NCBI RefSeq assembly: GCF_050436995.1
Contig: NC_134769.1
Coordinates: forward strand, 1,116,001-1,180,000
Reading direction: 5' to 3'
Source of the DNA: Anticarsia gemmatalis
Lineage: Eukaryota > Arthropoda > Insecta > Lepidoptera > Erebidae
Length of the DNA: 64,000 nt
The translations under genes and the position numbers were made by a program. The notes under the pieces are model-generated. The model did no database searches and was not told the origin of the DNA. It saw nothing but the letters and a program-made list of their open reading frames with translations. Below are positions 48,693 through 60,539 of this stretch, in pieces (position 1 is the stretch's first letter; each line of letters starts with the position of its first letter).

Positions 48693-49136
48693 TTGACGGG
48701 AAAATAGATGATCTGATATTATGAAAGGAAATAGTATATATTATGTATGTTTGTTTATTTTGGTTGACAAAAGAGAGGGAAAGCGCGATGTGCTACATTC
48801 GGTACGATAAATGGCATAGCGACGGTTTCACTTAAAAAAATCTCTTGAAAATGAATAGACGTTTCGTATTTTTATACTTTCTTAAAAACTCTTCAGTTTT
48901 CGAAAGTCTAAAATATCTCTCTTCAGATATTTATAAGATCCTGATTGTTTTTAGATGGATTTAGATGTTTGTTATCTTGTCTTGTTATATAAACTACCAC
49001 CTTACCAAATTCCATCCAAATCTGTTCAGCTGTTCATTTAAAAGAAGGATATACAAACTACCATCAACATTTTTACATTGATTATATATCTCCAAAGACA
49101 AACAGAAGCTACATAAAATGAAATGTACAATTTCAG

Positions 49137-49325
49137 AAAGCCCGTCTCGCTCGTATCCGCATCGCTAAAGCTTCATCAGGAGCAGCCTTCGTATCCAAGA
49201 AGAAGGCTGCTGAGGCCAGGCTAGCGGCCCAGGAGTCAGGCGTGGAACTTGATGATGCTGGACGAGATGAAGACATCTTCGAGTTGCAGCATCACCATTT
49301 ACTCAGATGTTTGGAGCGTACCACG
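49137..49325 (+). CDS. Shal: Shal (Kv4) exon, proximal cytoplasmic C-terminal tail
   Basis: The exon has 63 codons and is phase 0 at both ends (acceptor ...caatttcag|AAA, donor ACG|gtgagt). It starts KARLARIRIAKASSGAAFVS, continues with the basic KKKAAEAR stretch, and ends with the acidic DEDIFELQHHHLL segment and RCLERTT. In mammalian Kv4 proteins the matching HHHLL segment is a dileucine dendritic-targeting motif. This tail distinguishes Shal from Shaker, Shab and Shaw, so it fixes the subtype. It joins the S6 exon in frame after a 2,280-bp intron. Confidence 0.97.
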
Positions 49326-49573
49326 GTGAGTGGGAATTGAAAACCTTATTTTTATTGATGTGGTTTTATCATCATCATGAATAACAGCTTTTTTCTACTT
49401 ACTGCATGGTATGCCCCCTTTTTGTGCCCCTTTTGTGTGTTCTACTGTTTTAATCAAAGATTACAGACTGATATCTTAGATTGTTACGTCATAATGATCT
49501 AACTTCAACTTATTTTGGAAAGTTTGCTATCCTTGAACGGGTCATAGAAAACAAAGTAAGGATACTCTAAGGC

Positions 49574-49699
49574 TTACTAGACATCTATTTGGTTCGGTAT
49601 TAATCGGCCTAGCCGGGCGGCAATACCGAACAAGTGAGTCGAGTCCGATTTGTTGATCGATAAATATTGCCGAACCTAATATTATGTGTGTAGCAAGCC
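49574..49699. repeat. Repeat with GTGTGTAGCAAGCC end
   Basis: TTCGGTATTAATCGGCCTAG and CCGGGCGGCA at one end, GTGTGTAGCAAGCC at the other. Both motifs recur at about 58740-59033, the first in reverse. Confidence 0.5.
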
Positions 49700-50145
49700 T
49701 GATAGGTAATCCTTGTCTTTAGTAAGAAAAAGTGGATAGATAGGGTATTGAAAATGATTCAAGTTAGATGTCATTTTAAAAAGGTAAAATAAGGTCTGAA
49801 GGTCTGATGATGAAGAAGGGTGGCAGAAAACAAAGCTGTCCCATTGAGTTATGTCGTAGTGCAAAGGTAAGGTAATTTTATCGTGTGTTGCATTTTACTT
49901 CAACATCAGTCCACTCCAAACATCAGTCGATTATTTGGCATGGATTTGATTGATTGTTTGTCTGTCTGCATTGAAGACCCAAAGTATGATGTGTGTGGCC
50001 ATTATAAAACCCAAAAGTTTACAGTAAAATTCTGATAGGACAGAGCCAATACAAATGATACGGTAAACGGAAAATGCTTTAAAGACAGCAAACGCACCGG
50101 TCTCCATTTAAGGAAAGTTTTAGGTTACATCATCTTCTTCTTCTT

Positions 50146-50388
50146 GTCGTATGGTTAGTAGTCAACCTAGTGTCAAAGTGGTTCAAGCCGCTCGAAGGCC
50201 TTTGACGTGGCTTTAACGACTGTTATCTTAATTGACAACAACAGGGACCAACTTTTAACACGCCCTCCAAAGCACGGAGACGCCCAGTTCGAATACCATA
50301 CGGTCACCCATATAAGGAATGACCACGTCAAGTGTCGTTTTACCTACGTTCACCAACCGATGAGCGCAACTGGCTATGGGCGCCACAG
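50146..50388 (-). mobile_element. 5S rRNA-derived SINE (family A), full copy in Shal intron
   Basis: A (CTT)n tail then GTCGTATGGTTAGTAGTCAA, CTAGTGTCAAAGTGGTTC, ACGGTCACCCATATAAGG and AACTGGCTATGGGCGCC. Reverse to the gene. It ends about 70 bp before the Shal acceptor at 50460. Confidence 0.8.
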
Positions 50389-50459
50389 CTAAAGTCCTAA
50401 ATACTGAATAATACTCTCAAAATAGTTCCTACTAAATCACCACCCTCCATAATCCTCAG

Positions 50460-50612
50460 GACCGCGAATTCGTCGAAATGGAGAATCCTTTCAACGGTGC
50501 GGCGAAGCGTGCTGGCTCGCCGTCGCCGCTCGCGTCGCCCGCTCACTCGGGCCGGGCACCAGCGCTGCTCGCGTGCTGCGCTCGATGCGGATGCTGTCCA
50601 CAGAAGTATCAG
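50460..50612 (+). CDS. Shal: Shal (Kv4) exon, Ser/Pro-rich and Cys-rich tail
   Basis: The exon has 51 codons, phase 0 at both ends (acceptor aatcctcag|GAC, donor CAG|gtagtt). It begins DREFVEMENPFNG, then has a Ser/Pro run (GSPSPLASPAHS) that offers candidate proline-directed phosphorylation sites, then a cysteine cluster (CCARCGCC). It ends PQKYQ. It is very GC-rich compared with the flanking introns, partly through Ala, Gly and Pro codons. The start matches the DREFVE continuation known in fly Shal. The donor gtagtt is weaker than the other donors. If it were skipped, the frame would run on for only 13 codons (VVLGMRSEEMKD, then TAG), giving a possible short isoform that I cannot test. Confidence 0.95.
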
Positions 50613-52204
50613 GTAGTTTTGGGGATGAGGAGTGAAGAAATGAAGGACTAGATAACATAGGTTAGATATGTTATGTTAGGTTTTTCAACTAGGCTCACGC
50701 TGGGTTTCTTTTTCGTTTGAAATGATCCTTTTGGCTTGTCAGCAATTTTCACGCTGGTGGCATGAGGAGACTTTAAGTTAAGTGCTCTTACAGACACTCA
50801 ACTGGTGAAAATCAGTTTGAAGTCAAATCATTTTCAATTTTGAATTGCCATTGTAAGTTGCACGGAAACAATCCTATACCATTTTTAAGACATAATTGAA
50901 ATAAAAAACACATTTGAAAAAATCATTGATTCTATTGGTTTCATTGCTCAAATGAAAATAAGGGTAGCAGTAATACTGTTCTAGCACAAAAAGTCATGTG
51001 CACTATGAACCAATATCATTTTCACAATGTTCAAAATAGGTACAGCTTTTTAGCATGTCTTAGCATATAACCTCTTTTTAAACAGGGTTTTAAGTGTTTA
51101 CAGTGAATTGTGTTACAGAGACTTTTTGGGAAAGCATGTTTAGTTTGATAGTTGACATAACAGTTTGATGACACGAAGAAACTAGCGCCTCTAGTGGTAG
51201 AATTCTGAACCTTTTCTTAAAAGAATTGTTTTATAAAAATAACTAAAACTTATTTATCTTCTGTGGTTAATGCATTAAAAATAAGACTGTTGTAGATATG
51301 TTTTTACAAATGAAGTTTATTTTTACATAATACAATAATATTATACAGGTAATAATATTTAAATATAGTTTCAAAATTTTCCGCTAGAGGCGCTTTTCTT
51401 TGCGATGACCGTTTCGATGTAGTTTTGTGACTGGGTTTATGTTAGAAAAATAGGTTTAGCTCATATTAGACCATTTAATTTTATTGTTTTTTTACAACGA
51501 TAAGCGGATACGTGATATAAATATATTATAAAGTAAATGTACTTTTTACGGAGTTTTGAGAAACAGGAATAATTTTCTATAATAACTTTCATATTTTATT
51601 TTTTCAGTGTTCTTTAGTGATATACCTTTGTAATACTTGTTAGATAAATTATTGTAATCCTTATAATCATTTAAAGAAAAGTTTACACACTCAGAACTTA
51701 TTTAGGATTTTTTAATGTTTCTGAAATACAAAATAATACTTATTATTATTCTGCGTAAAACTATATTTTTTAATTTTAGGCAAGAGACACGTAGCAGAAG
51801 TTATTAAATCATTACCTTTCTTGAAATGTTGTTGGAACAAAGTAAAATACGGAATTTGATAGCTACGCAACATAATATCTTAGTATTAAAAAAATATACT
51901 ATTAAGGTTATATTATACAAAAGTACTTATTTCGAGGTATTTTAGGGATGTTTTCATATAACAATATATACAAAAATATTTAGTTATTATAAGGGTATAT
52001 TTAGATATAATGTGTCGAGTATATAAGAGTGATATAATGTATGTATGTGTGGCTGTTTGTGACAGAAGCGCCGTCGCTCAGTGCGGTGCGTGAGTCCTTT
52101 AGGGCAGGTGTGGTGCCCTCGCAGTGAGGTACTGTGATACAGACTATCCTTGTTGATCCGAAGATGTTTTGGTGGATTTTGAAGTCATAATTACATTTAT
52201 GTAT

Positions 52205-52530
52205 GTTGGAGTCGGCTTCAAGTCTTACTAGATGCAGCTGAATAGCAGCGTTTGACATGGAGCGACTGCCTATCTGACCTCCACAACCCAATTACCTGGG
52301 ATATAGCACGACACCCTTCGGTTAGACTGGTTGTCAGACATTCACGCTTCTGATTACCGTTAACGACTGTCAGAAATCTTTAGAAATGACAGCGGAGACG
52401 TACATTTAAAGTGCCTTCCGAAATATGGAGGAACTCGATATGTATAAGATCATCAGTCATCCACAGAACAACTTCGGCAAACGTAGCTTAACCTCAGAAA
52501 TTAATCCGCGCGGCTGTTGCTAGCTGAGCT
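52205..52530 (-). mobile_element. Second 5S-like SINE (family B), reverse copy
   Basis: GTTGGAGTCGGCTTCAAGTC, AACCCAATTACCTGGGATAT, GACTGGTTGTCAGACATTCA and CAAACGTAGCTTAACCTCAG, the complement of the family B order at 28080-28410. Confidence 0.65.
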
Positions 52531-54747
52531 AATTAATAATTATACTTAAAATGCACATGAAAACAATATTGTAAAACATATATTACACCTTTAAATAATT
52601 ATTTATTTTTGAAAAAAGCTATAGTTAGTAATGACTCCAAACATTCACCAAAAATATCAAACTGACATTATATTTATAGATTTTCTATAGATATAATGAG
52701 TTGTTGGATCATTGTGTTGTGGCTTGAATCGCAACCTATGGCTAGATCTGTGACCATGCTAGATGTACCCGCTAGCTTCAATTTACTTCAAACATGAATA
52801 CCTAGCTTTGCCTCGTGTGTATATAAACGTATATATTTTGATTTATGAGGAAAATATAAGGCTCAAAAATAATTATTACTAGGATTATATTTACGAAAAA
52901 AGAGTTGAAGCCTAGAATTTTACTGTTTTAATAATTTGGTGTTAATTTTTGTTGCTACTATAATAATATAATTGAATAGAAAGGGTTTTGTCTTATAGCT
53001 TGTTTTGACTCTGATGTCTGGTGATTTTAAAGAATAATATATTGTATAGTATATATAAAAATATTATTAATAATTTTGTTTATCCGCTAGTTCGTGTTGC
53101 TAAAAAAATCAGAAGTTTGATTAAAGGCTATATATCATATACAATTTTTACACTAGGATATGATCTCAAGTTGTTATATATTATTATAAGGTATAGCTAA
53201 TATTCCTATAGTATGTAAGCTAAATATTATTATATACATTTAGGAATGTAATATTTTATTTCCAATGTTTTGCTAGTCTGTCTTATTTTGATATTAAGTT
53301 TTTGTTTTATATATTTTTCTACTCTACACTGTCACAATGATTTTAATTTCCAAACTTTTTACTCCCACAATATAAACACTATATTAAAATATATTATAAT
53401 TATTGCTTTTACGCGAGACAAGCAAAATTATAACGGATTTCGTACGAGGTAATTTCCTTATTTTTTTTCCGATATTTTTATAAACATTTGTCTCTACCCC
53501 TAGAATTTTATAATTTATTTTTGTTTTTTGAAATGACTTCTTTTGATTTGACTTCGTACGCAATCCTGAGACTTGGAAACGAGAATTCGACTTTTAAAAT
53601 TACTTCTAGAAGCTCAGTCTCGAATTGGCTAACAGGTCCTGCTATTAGACTCGAGTAGGAAGGGACGGAAGGGCGGCAGGCGGTACACTTCGACTTCGAG
53701 ACCCTCAGACACTTCGGTGTCCGCCGCGCCAAGTGAAGACCCATTACCAGTACGTGATTGCGGCGTTAACATACAGCGACGGAGCTCTTAGAGGCCATTG
53801 AATCAGTCAAACCAAAACTGTGTATTATTGTAGTCATTGTCGCTAAATAATGGAAATTTTTATTTAGAAATAATTGTTGTTAAACATTGTTTTAAAGGGT
53901 AAGTAATTAGTATTTTATCAAATATTTTGAATATTTGCGGTACACATATACAGTAATGTGTGTGTTGAAGTAAATGGTCAGGTTGTCGTTTATAGTTAGA
54001 ATGTTTGAAAGAGTAATGGTGAAGTATTTATATAATATTTAATGAGTCGCTGTGTGGTAACGTCCGCAAAACCAAAAAGTAAACCAAATCAATGAGGCTT
54101 TAAATGTCTGCAGGGTGTTGGCTGCCAAATACTGTTGCTTTACAATCCTACTGTATACTTGTAAATGTTGTATCAATGTTCAGCTTGCGCTATGGTGCTA
54201 CGGTGTTGTCGAAATATTATTTTTCTATATAAAATTGTATCTATGTATCAAATCTTATATCCCTACTTTTTATTAAATTCTGCTTTATTTTTTACCTGTT
54301 TTTTGTATACTGGAAGAAGTCTGTAGTAGATCCAATTGTTGTAAATGTATATTGAAAGGATGTCGTCCGTTTTTGTTTTAGATTTTGCTGTAAGTGTTGA
54401 AACAATACAGAATATACGGTTTCAACTAATGCCAACACACTGCACACATTTGTTTGGTAAAATTATTTTAATTGGCAAAACGAGATCAGTATTTAAAAGC
54501 CAAATTTTGTTGCAATCAGTCTTCAGCCGACCTCACGAGTGATTAAAATTGAGTTTTTTTCTCAAATTTTATATTCCTTCGAGGTCCTTTTCTAACTTGA
54601 GAGTTTCCAAGTTAGCTCGAGTCTTTATTGAGGAGGCTCACAGGAATCATGACATCCATGATGAACAAAATACGCACAAAGACATTTAGAGAAACATAAC
54701 TCATAAACATTTACATTAATTCTCTGTCGTCGTTTAAATGAAGCGTC

Positions 54748-54835
54748 AAAAATGAATTGACTTCAAACTTGTAAAGAAGTCTCTTCGATTTTTACAACTC
54801 AAAACATTTAATTACATAGAAGTCAATTCATTTTT
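54748..54835. repeat. 17-bp perfect inverted repeat in last Shal intron
   Basis: AAAAATGAATTGACTTC at 54748-54764 and its exact reverse complement at 54819-54835, 54 bases apart. Could form a hairpin in the pre-mRNA. Confidence 0.8.
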
Positions 54836-55489
54836 GTTTTATTTTTACGATGTTTGTGGAGAATTGATACATTTTACATTACACATTGGGTCTACATGAA
54901 AGTATAATTTTATTTTGTATATTGGCATGTCTGGCACACATTTTACTCATACACAACATCACTGCTAGCAAACTATCACAAATAATATTATTTTATAATT
55001 TCTTGATGTATATTATTATCTTTTTTTGTTAAAGTGTCAGTGTTTTCGGTTTTTGCAGGTTTTTTCGGATAGCTTGTTATCGTTGTGGAGCTTGTGTTAT
55101 ATGTGATGTAGATAGTATAGGTAGGCGTATATATATGTACTTACATGTAAAAATATCGATATTTATAAGGATGTATTTATGTAGACGTTATTTAGAGAAT
55201 TGACAGTTTATTTTCTGTTCTGTTTGTAGGTTTTATGTGGATGAATTTAGACTGTTTACTGTTTATTAAAGACAGTATTGAGAACGTTTTTGTAGAGAGT
55301 ATCATCATGATTTGTTATTTGTAGGATTCGTTTAAAACAAAACTGCCAGTTCTCTTCAAAAAAGCTAAACCATTAGGATATGTTACACGCGTGATGTAAA
55401 AACAAAGCTAAAATCGATGGAGTGTTACACAATGGATGTGAACATAATGTTTAAATAAAATATATTCATTCGTTCTCTTCTGATTGCAG

Positions 55490-55588
55490 CAAGCGTGTGG
55501 AAAATACATTCCTGCCGGGAGTACAGTGCAAGGAAACCAGACCGGTGTTGCAATGGATGGGACTTACTTAGTGGAAGCGTCTTTCTAG
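55490..55588 (+). CDS. Shal: Shal (Kv4) terminal coding exon with stop codon
   Basis: The acceptor is ttctgattgcag|CAA, preceded by a pyrimidine-rich stretch. Thirty-two codons read QACGKYIPAGSTVQG, then NQTGVAMDG, then TYLVEASF, followed by TAG at 55586-55588. The QACGKY start and the TYLVEASF end agree with the C-terminus of insect Shal long isoforms, as I recall that family. The exon joins the previous one in phase 0 across a 4,877-bp intron. The four exons together give 200 contiguous residues with no internal stop, so the gene looks intact here. Confidence 0.93.
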   Translation, partial: QACGKYIPAGSTVQGNQTGVAMDGTYLVEASF

Positions 55589-56100
55589 GATCCGACCACT
55601 AGCCATATGGAGACCTATGTTTAAACTCGCGAGTGTACACTCACGGACATGAACACTAGTCAAACACTAGCGGACCCTCCGCCCGCGGTCGACGCCCGAA
55701 CAACAATTATTAGAATTATGAATCTGTGTAATTTTAATGTTCTAAGTCTAACACGATACTGCCTAACATTAAAAAATATCAGATTTGTATATGGATTGTG
55801 AATGACAATGTGAACACAGAGTTTTACACTGTGATTTTCAAAATGGAATAGTCCATTTCTTGTTCCATTCCATTTTAAAAAGACTTTCGAAGTGCCATTC
55901 CATGTTACGCGACGGAATGCGCTCTGGAATGGAAGAAACATTAAGAAATGGAATGCATTTCTGGATTGTGACTTGAAAGAGATGTTGGAAGATTTAGGAT
56001 TGTACTCTTTGTCTCTGTCGGGACGTAAGGTTCTTTCGCGTCCTCTCCGTGTAGTTTCTTTTATCCGTATTAGTAATAAACAGTATTAACTAAGATTTTA
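55589..56100 (+). other. Shal: 3' untranslated region of Shal (minimum extent)
   Basis: The sequence after the TAG stop has no conserved coding frame. The first AATAAA polyadenylation hexamer is at 56075-56080, which would end the transcript near 56100. Further AATAAA hexamers at 57638 and 58065 allow longer 3' UTRs, as is common for neuronal channel mRNAs. The stretch contains an imperfect stem (about 55852-55873 against 55926-55953) and five CATTCC/GGAATG hexamers at 55866-55955. Confidence 0.6.
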
Positions 56101-58070
56101 AATGTTAATGAACGGATTGATATCTCGCTTCTTGTAACAACGAGGTAATTATGTGAAAATGTTGTCGTCTGTGGACTTTCATGTGTCGGGAGGCGTTTTT
56201 AGAAAAGACAAATAGTTTCAAATTTCAGTATAGTCAATAGTTATTCGAGTCATATCAATATTAGACAGTTATTATAGATATACCGGTATGATGTAAAACT
56301 TGGTTCATAGTTGAAGTCATTTCTGGGGGTCCTAAGTTAACATTAGATCGTAAATTATAGTGTTTTAAAGTTTCTAGTCGCGAAGGAATATTATAATTAT
56401 AGTGAATCATACGCAATGGGGTTTCTCCAAGTGATTGTTGCCCGTCGACGTGAGGACGAATGCCGAGAATTTCTAGTCAAAAGTGAATGTGATTGAAATA
56501 TAAAATTGTGTTTGTACTTAATTAATTTGCATTTTCTAAGTTTAAGTTACGAAATATTGTAACATCGAATGTAATTAATTTTAATGGTTAATTGTAAGAT
56601 TGTGTAATTTATATCAGATCTTTTCCTCTTCTCAATTTGGATAATGATTCTGATTTTATTCAATTATTTAATATTTTCATAAACTCATATTTCTTTTTCC
56701 TCTATTTATTCATAATTTTCTAACCAAGGACCTTAAAATGACTTGAATTGTGAACATATCACTTGAGGTCCCAACTTTTGCAAAACTGTTTTATTTTAGT
56801 TCGTTAATTCACTAGAAATCTAGTGCCTTCAATATTGGTTATTTCCATTAAATCGTTACTCTGTGTTAGTGAGGCGTAAATGTTAGAATAATGAGATATG
56901 TGACAATGTCCGTCACACATTGGACACGACTATAACGTTTGTTACAACGATATCGTTACATAATGGAAGTTTTTGACACAAGTTTTGAGAAATGTGACAA
57001 TGAAAATGTCTTTAAAATGACCAAGTAATACAGTGGCAAATATTATTTTATAATTGTAAACTATTTTCATTGTTACACTTGGACCGAACACGTCTTTATG
57101 TATAAAGATCTACAAAGCTCTGCAAGTGATATTCTTGTTAGAACTGTGTAAATGTTTGTACATTTTGTTGCGATGCGAAGCGAATTGAATTGTTTGTCAA
57201 AGCTGTCTGTTTCGCAGAGGTTTGTCAAAGACATTTGCGTCCGACTCGACTAGTAATGTGTTCGACTTTGTGTCGAAAGTTCCACTGTGTAACGTTGTGT
57301 AACGCAATGTTCAATATCTATACACGTATTCGTATGTATGTAGAGAGACCCCCTATCATAGAGCAGTCTTATGATGCATAGTAAGGTATAATGTTATTAT
57401 AGATAGATGAATTTATGTGGTTACCTAGAGATTTATTTAATTATATGTTAATAATAGAAATAAGACGATAAATAGTTGTTAAGCGAAAAATTTATTGCAT
57501 TGAATGCATGATTTTAATGTAGATAATAACATATTTTTTTCACCATGCTTTTTTTTGGATATCGTATTTTAAGGTCATCAAATTATTTCCAATTGGTGAC
57601 GTTCGAAGTCGAGTCACTTCGATTTAAAAATTGAATTAATAAAACAGCGTATTTATTATAAAATTGTTTCTAAAATAAATTTTAAAATTGACTTCGATTT
57701 ACTGAAGTTTATATTGCTTGTACGGTCTATTCATATTAATAAATGGGAGATATTTTCTTCCGAATTTCTTTTTAATAATTCCTATAAATAGTCTACTTAT
57801 TAATTAGTAGACGTAAGCGTTATTTAAATATTATCTTAAATATTACTACGGGTTCGAAGATGGTGCCTCAAACTCAGCGGACCATTGAATCCAATTACTT
57901 TCACATAACACTTTAAAAAGCATGGTTTAAACATTGTTATGTTTTTTAGTTAATTTATATTTATCGTAGTCTTTACGAAGCCGAATTCGATGTAATAAAA
58001 AATGTTTCTTCCAAAATATTGCCACAATTTCTATAAAGTATAAATGGGAAAATGTGTAATATTCAATAAA
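56101..58070 (+). other. Possible extended Shal 3' UTR / downstream spacer
   Basis: AT-rich sequence without a recognisable gene. It may belong to a long Shal 3' UTR, because AATAAA hexamers lie at 57638-57643 and 58065-58070 and, unlike the introns, I recognised no SINE or Helitron copy in it. Where transcription ends cannot be decided from sequence alone. Confidence 0.35.
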
Positions 58071-58739
58071 AAATTTGGTAATATCGTAAGTATTTTAGGA
58101 ATCGAGTTAAACATAAAATAATTAAAATTGTCTTTTTTTCTGTATCGTCGATGATTGTGTGAAAAACGGATAAATTGTGGTTAAAAACGGTTTTTACTGC
58201 AAAATATTTATTTACTGCTATTGACTGCATACATAAATAATTTATTACTATAATTATAAACGATACATGCGGAAAGAGACACACAAACAAACTAAAACGC
58301 CGCCGAATCAGACTATTATGAGAGCATCCAGATCTTCAAGTCTGGTTCCTGCAAATGTTTAACAGTGCAATTGTCTTGTAAAGGTCATTAATCATACCTT
58401 CGGTCACAATAATAAGTTATTAAATATCTTGCAGTATAAGCCCATTAGTAAATTATATGTTTGTCCGCATCCCTGTGATTCTATGGCTGTATTACCTTTA
58501 ATTATTTCGCTCTCCATTTTGTTGTAACAGTGATATTTTTCATGAAATCGTTGTGCGGATTTGATATTTTATTGCGGTGTCTTATGAATATAATGGGGGA
58601 AACTTATCTCTGAGAGTCACTATTTAAATAATATTAATTTTTAGTCTAGTTAATACTCAGGTTTTCACCCGAATTAAGGTCCAGGTTTCATAAAAAATAT
58701 TACTTGGAAATTTTAAAGTACCAAAATGTTTTCATCGAT

Positions 58740-59035
58740 GTATGTTGCTAAAGACTTCCTACACATATATTCGGCAAAGCGGATAAGTCGGAAAATTCGG
58801 TTCGGCAGTATTTATCGAAGAACAAAACCGATTCGAAGCAAATACTGCACTTGTTATGCCTTTGCTTATGCCGATTGGAATATCCATAGGGTCCGATCGT
58901 TGCAATTCGGTTTAAACATTCAGGCGTGGCAATGTCAAGCGGCATTTTTCCCGAACATTCATCTACACATATTCAGGTTTTGCCGCCCGGCTGGACCGAT
59001 TAATGCCGAACGAAATATGTGTGTAGCAAGCCCCA
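58740..59035. repeat. Inverted-repeat element (TTCGGCA / AGCAAGCC)
   Basis: The right end reads TGCCGCCCGGCTGGACCGAT then GTGTGTAGCAAGCC. The left end GTTGCTAAAGACTTCC-TACACATAT is an imperfect inverse of it. CGATTCG and TTCGGCA motifs recur inside. A MITE-like repeat related to 49574-49699. Confidence 0.5.
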
Positions 59036-59312
59036 GCGATAATTATTGCTTATTGTAATGAACCCTGTTATTTTATCGCAATAATTACTTCGTTACCGGT
59101 ATATTTGTTATTTATTATCTTCTTGTTTTGTTATATTTATTATAATAATATATTGAAATGTCGAACGTCAATCTGTATTTGATTTTACTTAACTATTTTT
59201 TATAAAAGTGTTACTACTTTCGACTAAAAAAAATGATAAAAAAGCGACTTATGATGCAGTAAACATATATTTAAAGTTTCTTGTTTGACTCTACATTTCA
59301 GTAATGTCTAAT

Positions 59313-59390
59313 TAATGGTCAGCCTAGTGTCAAAGTTGTTCAAGCCGCCCGAAAGGCCTTTGACGTGGCTTAAAGACTGTTATCTTCATA
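59313..59390 (-). mobile_element. 5S-derived SINE (family A), 3' fragment
   Basis: TAATGGTCAGCCTAGTGTCA, AAGTTGTTCAAGCCGCCCGA and AGACTGTTATCTTCATAGG. Only the tail of the element. Confidence 0.65.
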
Positions 59391-59799
59391 GGACACTTTT
59401 GTTTCCTCCTTAACTGACTATTTTCTTAACTCATTACTGTCTCACTGCTGGGCTAGGTGCTGCCTCCCGAGGGAGAGGTTAGGCCTTGAGTCCACCACGC
59501 TGACTAAATGCGGGTTAGGGACTTTGCATACCCTCAAGAAATGACTATTACCCAAGTATTATGATTTAATAGTTTTCGGCAAAATAGTAACACTTTTATA
59601 AATAAAACTATTGTTTTTATTTAATATAAATAATTCACAACATGATATATAATATATTTACTGTGTGTTTTCAAGACTGTGTTGTTTAAGTACTTAATTA
59701 AAACTATTTAATGAATGGACGTGCTTTGATACATTTCAATATTACGATTAAACACATAATAAACTACATAATTTTAACAATGTAGAGAGCAGGTTACTA

Positions 59800-59875
59800 A
59801 TTCGAGCGTTGCATTAGGATATAGTTTGTCATCGGTATGTACGGGGTTCGAATTCTGCCCATGATAAAATATATC
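59800..59875 (+). other. tRNA-like B-box fragment
   Basis: TACGGGGTTCGAATTCTGCCC resembles a T-arm. A SINE remnant, not a gene. Confidence 0.35.
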
Positions 59876-60064
59876 CGTGTAATAAACTAAATTAATATCT
59901 GATCTGCGATTGAGTGTAAGTAAAATAAATAATATGATTTATCTTGTAACTTTTGTATGTATTCAAAAGTATATAAGTCATCTTGTCACAGTACAAGCTC
60001 TGTTTCATTTGCAAAGAGATGGCCCTTGGTCCAAAGGTGAGACCTAATCACGACCTATATATGA

Positions 60065-60345
60065 GCGTAGTCTTTCTTCCAACTATGTTGAAGTCGGCTT
60101 CCAGTCTCACCGGATGCAGCTGAATACCAGTATTTTACATGGAGCGACTGCCCATCGGACCTTCACAACCCAGTTACCTGGGTTATAACACGATACCTTT
60201 CGATAAGACTGGTTGTCTGACTTTCAAGCTTTTGACTACTGTCAATGACTGTCAAAGATCTTCGAAATTGATAGCCGGGACCCACAATTTAATGTATCTT
60301 CTGAAACGCGGAGGAACTCGATGAGATGGTCACTGTTAGCAACGG
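60065..60345 (-). mobile_element. Second 5S-like SINE (family B), reverse copy
   Basis: AACTATGTTGAAGTCGGCTT, CCAGTTACCTGGGTTATAAC, GACTGGTTGTCTGACTTTCA and GACTGTCAATGACTGTC. The 5S-like head is truncated. Confidence 0.65.
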
Positions 60346-60539
60346 TCACAAATCATGACCTATGCATATTAAATTACTTGTAATAATATATTTTCAAATA
60401 AGATGAATCCAAGTGCGTCCATTTATATTGTTGTGAATTATGAATGAAAGCATGAGTCGTCGGACCAATGGCAAACTTCGAGTGGATAGTACTAGTGTGT
60501 AGGCATCTTGCGCTGCTCTAGAGACGATGATTCTTTGTA

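Larger units (their letters stand above)
46857..49136 (+). other. Shal: Shal intron between S6 and proximal tail exons
   Basis: A GT-AG intron of 2,280 bp. It contains a duplicated block (about 48038-48170 and 48552-48690) and a copy of a dispersed MITE family at about 48306-48425. No coding exon was recognised inside. Confidence 0.85.
49326..50459 (+). other. Shal: Shal intron between tail exons
   Basis: A GT-AG intron of 1,134 bp. It holds a repeat containing GTGTGTAGCAAGCC at 49574-49699 and a reverse-orientation 5S-derived SINE at 50146-50388, whose end lies only about 70 bp from the next acceptor. Confidence 0.85.
50613..55489 (+). other. Shal: Last Shal intron
   Basis: A GT-AG intron of 4,877 bp. 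It contains a reverse-orientation second-type 5S-like SINE (52205-52530), a GC-rich island with a potential alternative terminal exon (53649-53801), and a 17-bp perfect inverted repeat (54748-54764 with 54819-54835). The rest is AT-rich without recognisable genes. Confidence 0.85.
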
